From positions 1 to 5,409 of the forward strand of contig JAFAIY010000524.1 of NCBI GenBank assembly GCA_019236485.1: a stretch of DNA of 5,409 bases, written 5' to 3'. Positions 4,450 to 5,409 of this stretch are shown in pieces. This stretch comes from Comamonas sp. GTDB lineage: Bacteria; Pseudomonadota; Gammaproteobacteria; Burkholderiales; Burkholderiaceae_C. The notes under the pieces were generated by a model. The model was not told the DNA's origin. It saw only the letters and a list, made by a program, of their open reading frames with translations, and did not search any database. Within the stretch, counting starts at the first letter, position 1. Every line of letters starts with the position of its first letter. The position numbers and the translations under genes were made by a program.

Positions 4450-5409
4450 ATGACAGACGCCATCAAAGACTGGACGCTTCCCTATGCCTCGCACCGCTCG
4501 CCGGTGCTGGGGCGCAACGTGGTCAGTACCTCGCAGCCTCTGGCCGCGCAGGCGGGCCTCACCATGCTGCTGGCCGGCGGCAACGCCGTGGATGCGGCGC
4601 TGGCCGCCGCAATGACGCTCACCGTGGTCGAGCCCACGGGCTGCGGCATAGGCAGCGACGGCTTTGCCATCGTCTGGGACGGCAAGGAGTTGCACGGCCT
4701 CAACGCCTCGGGCCGCTCGCCCGCGGGCTGGACGCCCGAATACTTTGCCCAGCTGGGCGGTATCCCCGGTGGCGGTATCCCCGAAAAAGGCTGGAATGCC
4801 GTGACCGTGCCCGGCGCCGTGTCGGCCTGGGTGGCGCTGTCCAAGCGCTTCGGCAAACTGCCTTTCGCGCAGGTGGCCCAGCCGGCGATAGCCTATGCGC
4901 GCCACGGCTTTGCGGTCTCGCCCACGATTGCCACGCTGTGGGAGCTGGGCGGCGCCAAGCTGGGCGACCAGCCCGGCTTTGCCGAGTGCTTTCTGCCCGG
5001 CGGCCGCGCTCCCCGGGCCGGTGAGGTGTTCAGGAGCGAAGCCCATGCGCGCACGCTGGAGGAGATCGCCGAGACCATGGGCGAGTCCTTCTACCGCGGC
5101 GCGCTGGCGAGGAAGATGGCCGAGCATTCGCGGGCCTGCGGTGGTGTGATGACCGAGCAAGACCTGGCCGCGCACCAGGCCGACTGGGTGGGCACGGTGT
5201 CGCAGAAGTTCGGCGATTCGGTGATCCACGAGATTCCGCCCAACGGCCAGGGCATTGCGGCGCTGATGGCGCTGGGCATGCTCGACGAGCTGGGTGCGGG
5301 TGGCGATCCGCGTGGAGCGCAGCCGCTGGACGGCGTGGACAGCGTACATCTGCAGATCGAGGCCATGAAGCTGGCCTTTGCCGACCTGCACCAGTACAAC
5401 GCCGACCTG
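4450..5409 (+). CDS. gamma-glutamyltransferase-family amidohydrolase, N-terminal 320 residues
   Basis: The frame runs from ATG 4450 to the window end without a stop, giving 320 residues of a family that is usually about 520-580 long. Conserved early motifs are present: GGNAVDAALAAAMTLTVVEP (43-62), GCGIGSDGFAIVWDG (64-78), LNASGRSP (84-91, with R89 the likely substrate-carboxylate Arg), GWNAVTVPGAVSAWV (114-128) and PPNGQGI (263-269). The family is made as a proenzyme that cuts itself to expose a catalytic Thr in the second half; that Thr lies beyond the window, so activity cannot be judged. There is no signal peptide, unlike periplasmic Ggt of E. coli, so it is probably cytoplasmic. It resembles the branch that includes HpxW-type oxamate amidohydrolase and YwrD; which amide it cleaves is unknown. 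It is tightly linked to the Bug receptor gene, which suggests it acts on the imported ligand. Residues 103-111 carry a small internal duplication. Confidence 0.9.
   Translation, partial: MTDAIKDWTLPYASHRSPVLGRNVVSTSQPLAAQAGLTMLLAGGNAVDAALAAAMTLTVVEPTGCGIGSDGFAIVWDGKELHGLNASGRSPAGWTPEYFAQLGGIPGGGIPEKGWNAVTVPGAVSAWVALSKRFGKLPFAQVAQPAIAYARHGFAVSPTIATLWELGGAKLGDQPGFAECFLPGGRAPRAGEVFRSEAHARTLEEIAETMGESFYRGALARKMAEHSRACGGVMTEQDLAAHQADWVGTVSQKFGDSVIHEIPPNGQGIAALMALGMLDELGAGGDPRGAQPLDGVDSVHLQIEAMKLAFADLHQYNADL
4756..4782 (+). repeat. in-frame 15-bp tandem duplication inside the amidohydrolase gene
   Basis: GGCGGTATCCCC occurs at 4756-4767 and again at 4771-4782, with a period of 15 bp. It encodes GGIPG followed by GGIPE (residues 103-107 and 108-112), lying in a probable surface loop just before the conserved GWNAVTVPGA block. 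Identical codons in both copies suggest recent duplication. Confidence 0.6.

Noticed and set aside
4234..5391. 385-residue open frame on the minus strand opposite the receptor end and the amidohydrolase
   Set aside because: It crosses two real genes, has no recognisable motif, and reflects scarce stop codons in high-GC DNA.

Overview
The window is a high-GC, gene-dense piece of a betaproteobacterial chromosome. Codon use, the Bug-type solute receptor with a divergent LysR regulator, and the protein style (for example the Nudix protein ending its box in EETAY) suggest Burkholderiales, most likely Comamonadaceae such as Comamonas. This assignment is made by recognition, not by a search. No rRNA, tRNA, CRISPR, insertion sequence or phage gene is visible.

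Layout. (1) Bases 1-103, minus strand: the N-terminal end of a small DUF2061-like membrane protein, preceded by a good Fur-box-like operator (about 154-173). (2) Bases 237-297: an AT-richer intergenic stretch that resembles a dispersed Comamonadaceae intergenic repeat and runs up to the next start codon. (3) Bases 301-2348, plus strand: a GNAT acetyltransferase, a NudJ-like Nudix hydrolase and a ten-helix EamA/DMT exporter in a row. The first two are probably co-transcribed. The exporter has no Shine-Dalgarno sequence and may have its own, possibly leaderless, promoter. (4) The exporter meets a minus-strand LysR-type regulator (2356-3276) tail to tail with only 7 bp between stop codons. (5) A 160-bp divergent control region (3277-3436) carries two overlapping palindromes, the likely LysR operator. 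(6) Bases 3437-5409, plus strand: a Tat-exported Bug/TctC periplasmic receptor followed 2 bp later by a gamma-glutamyltransferase-family amidohydrolase that runs off the window.

The most coherent system is the divergent lysR / bug-ggt cassette. A regulator probably senses a small carboxylated compound, a periplasmic receptor captures it for a tripartite tricarboxylate transporter whose membrane subunits are not in this window, and a cytoplasmic-looking Ntn-hydrolase cleaves an amide bond in it. The substrate cannot be read from the sequence. The individual families are all known, and I see no clearly new class of system. The less expected items are the Fur box in front of a DUF2061 gene, the palindromic operator cluster and the possible leaderless start of the exporter.
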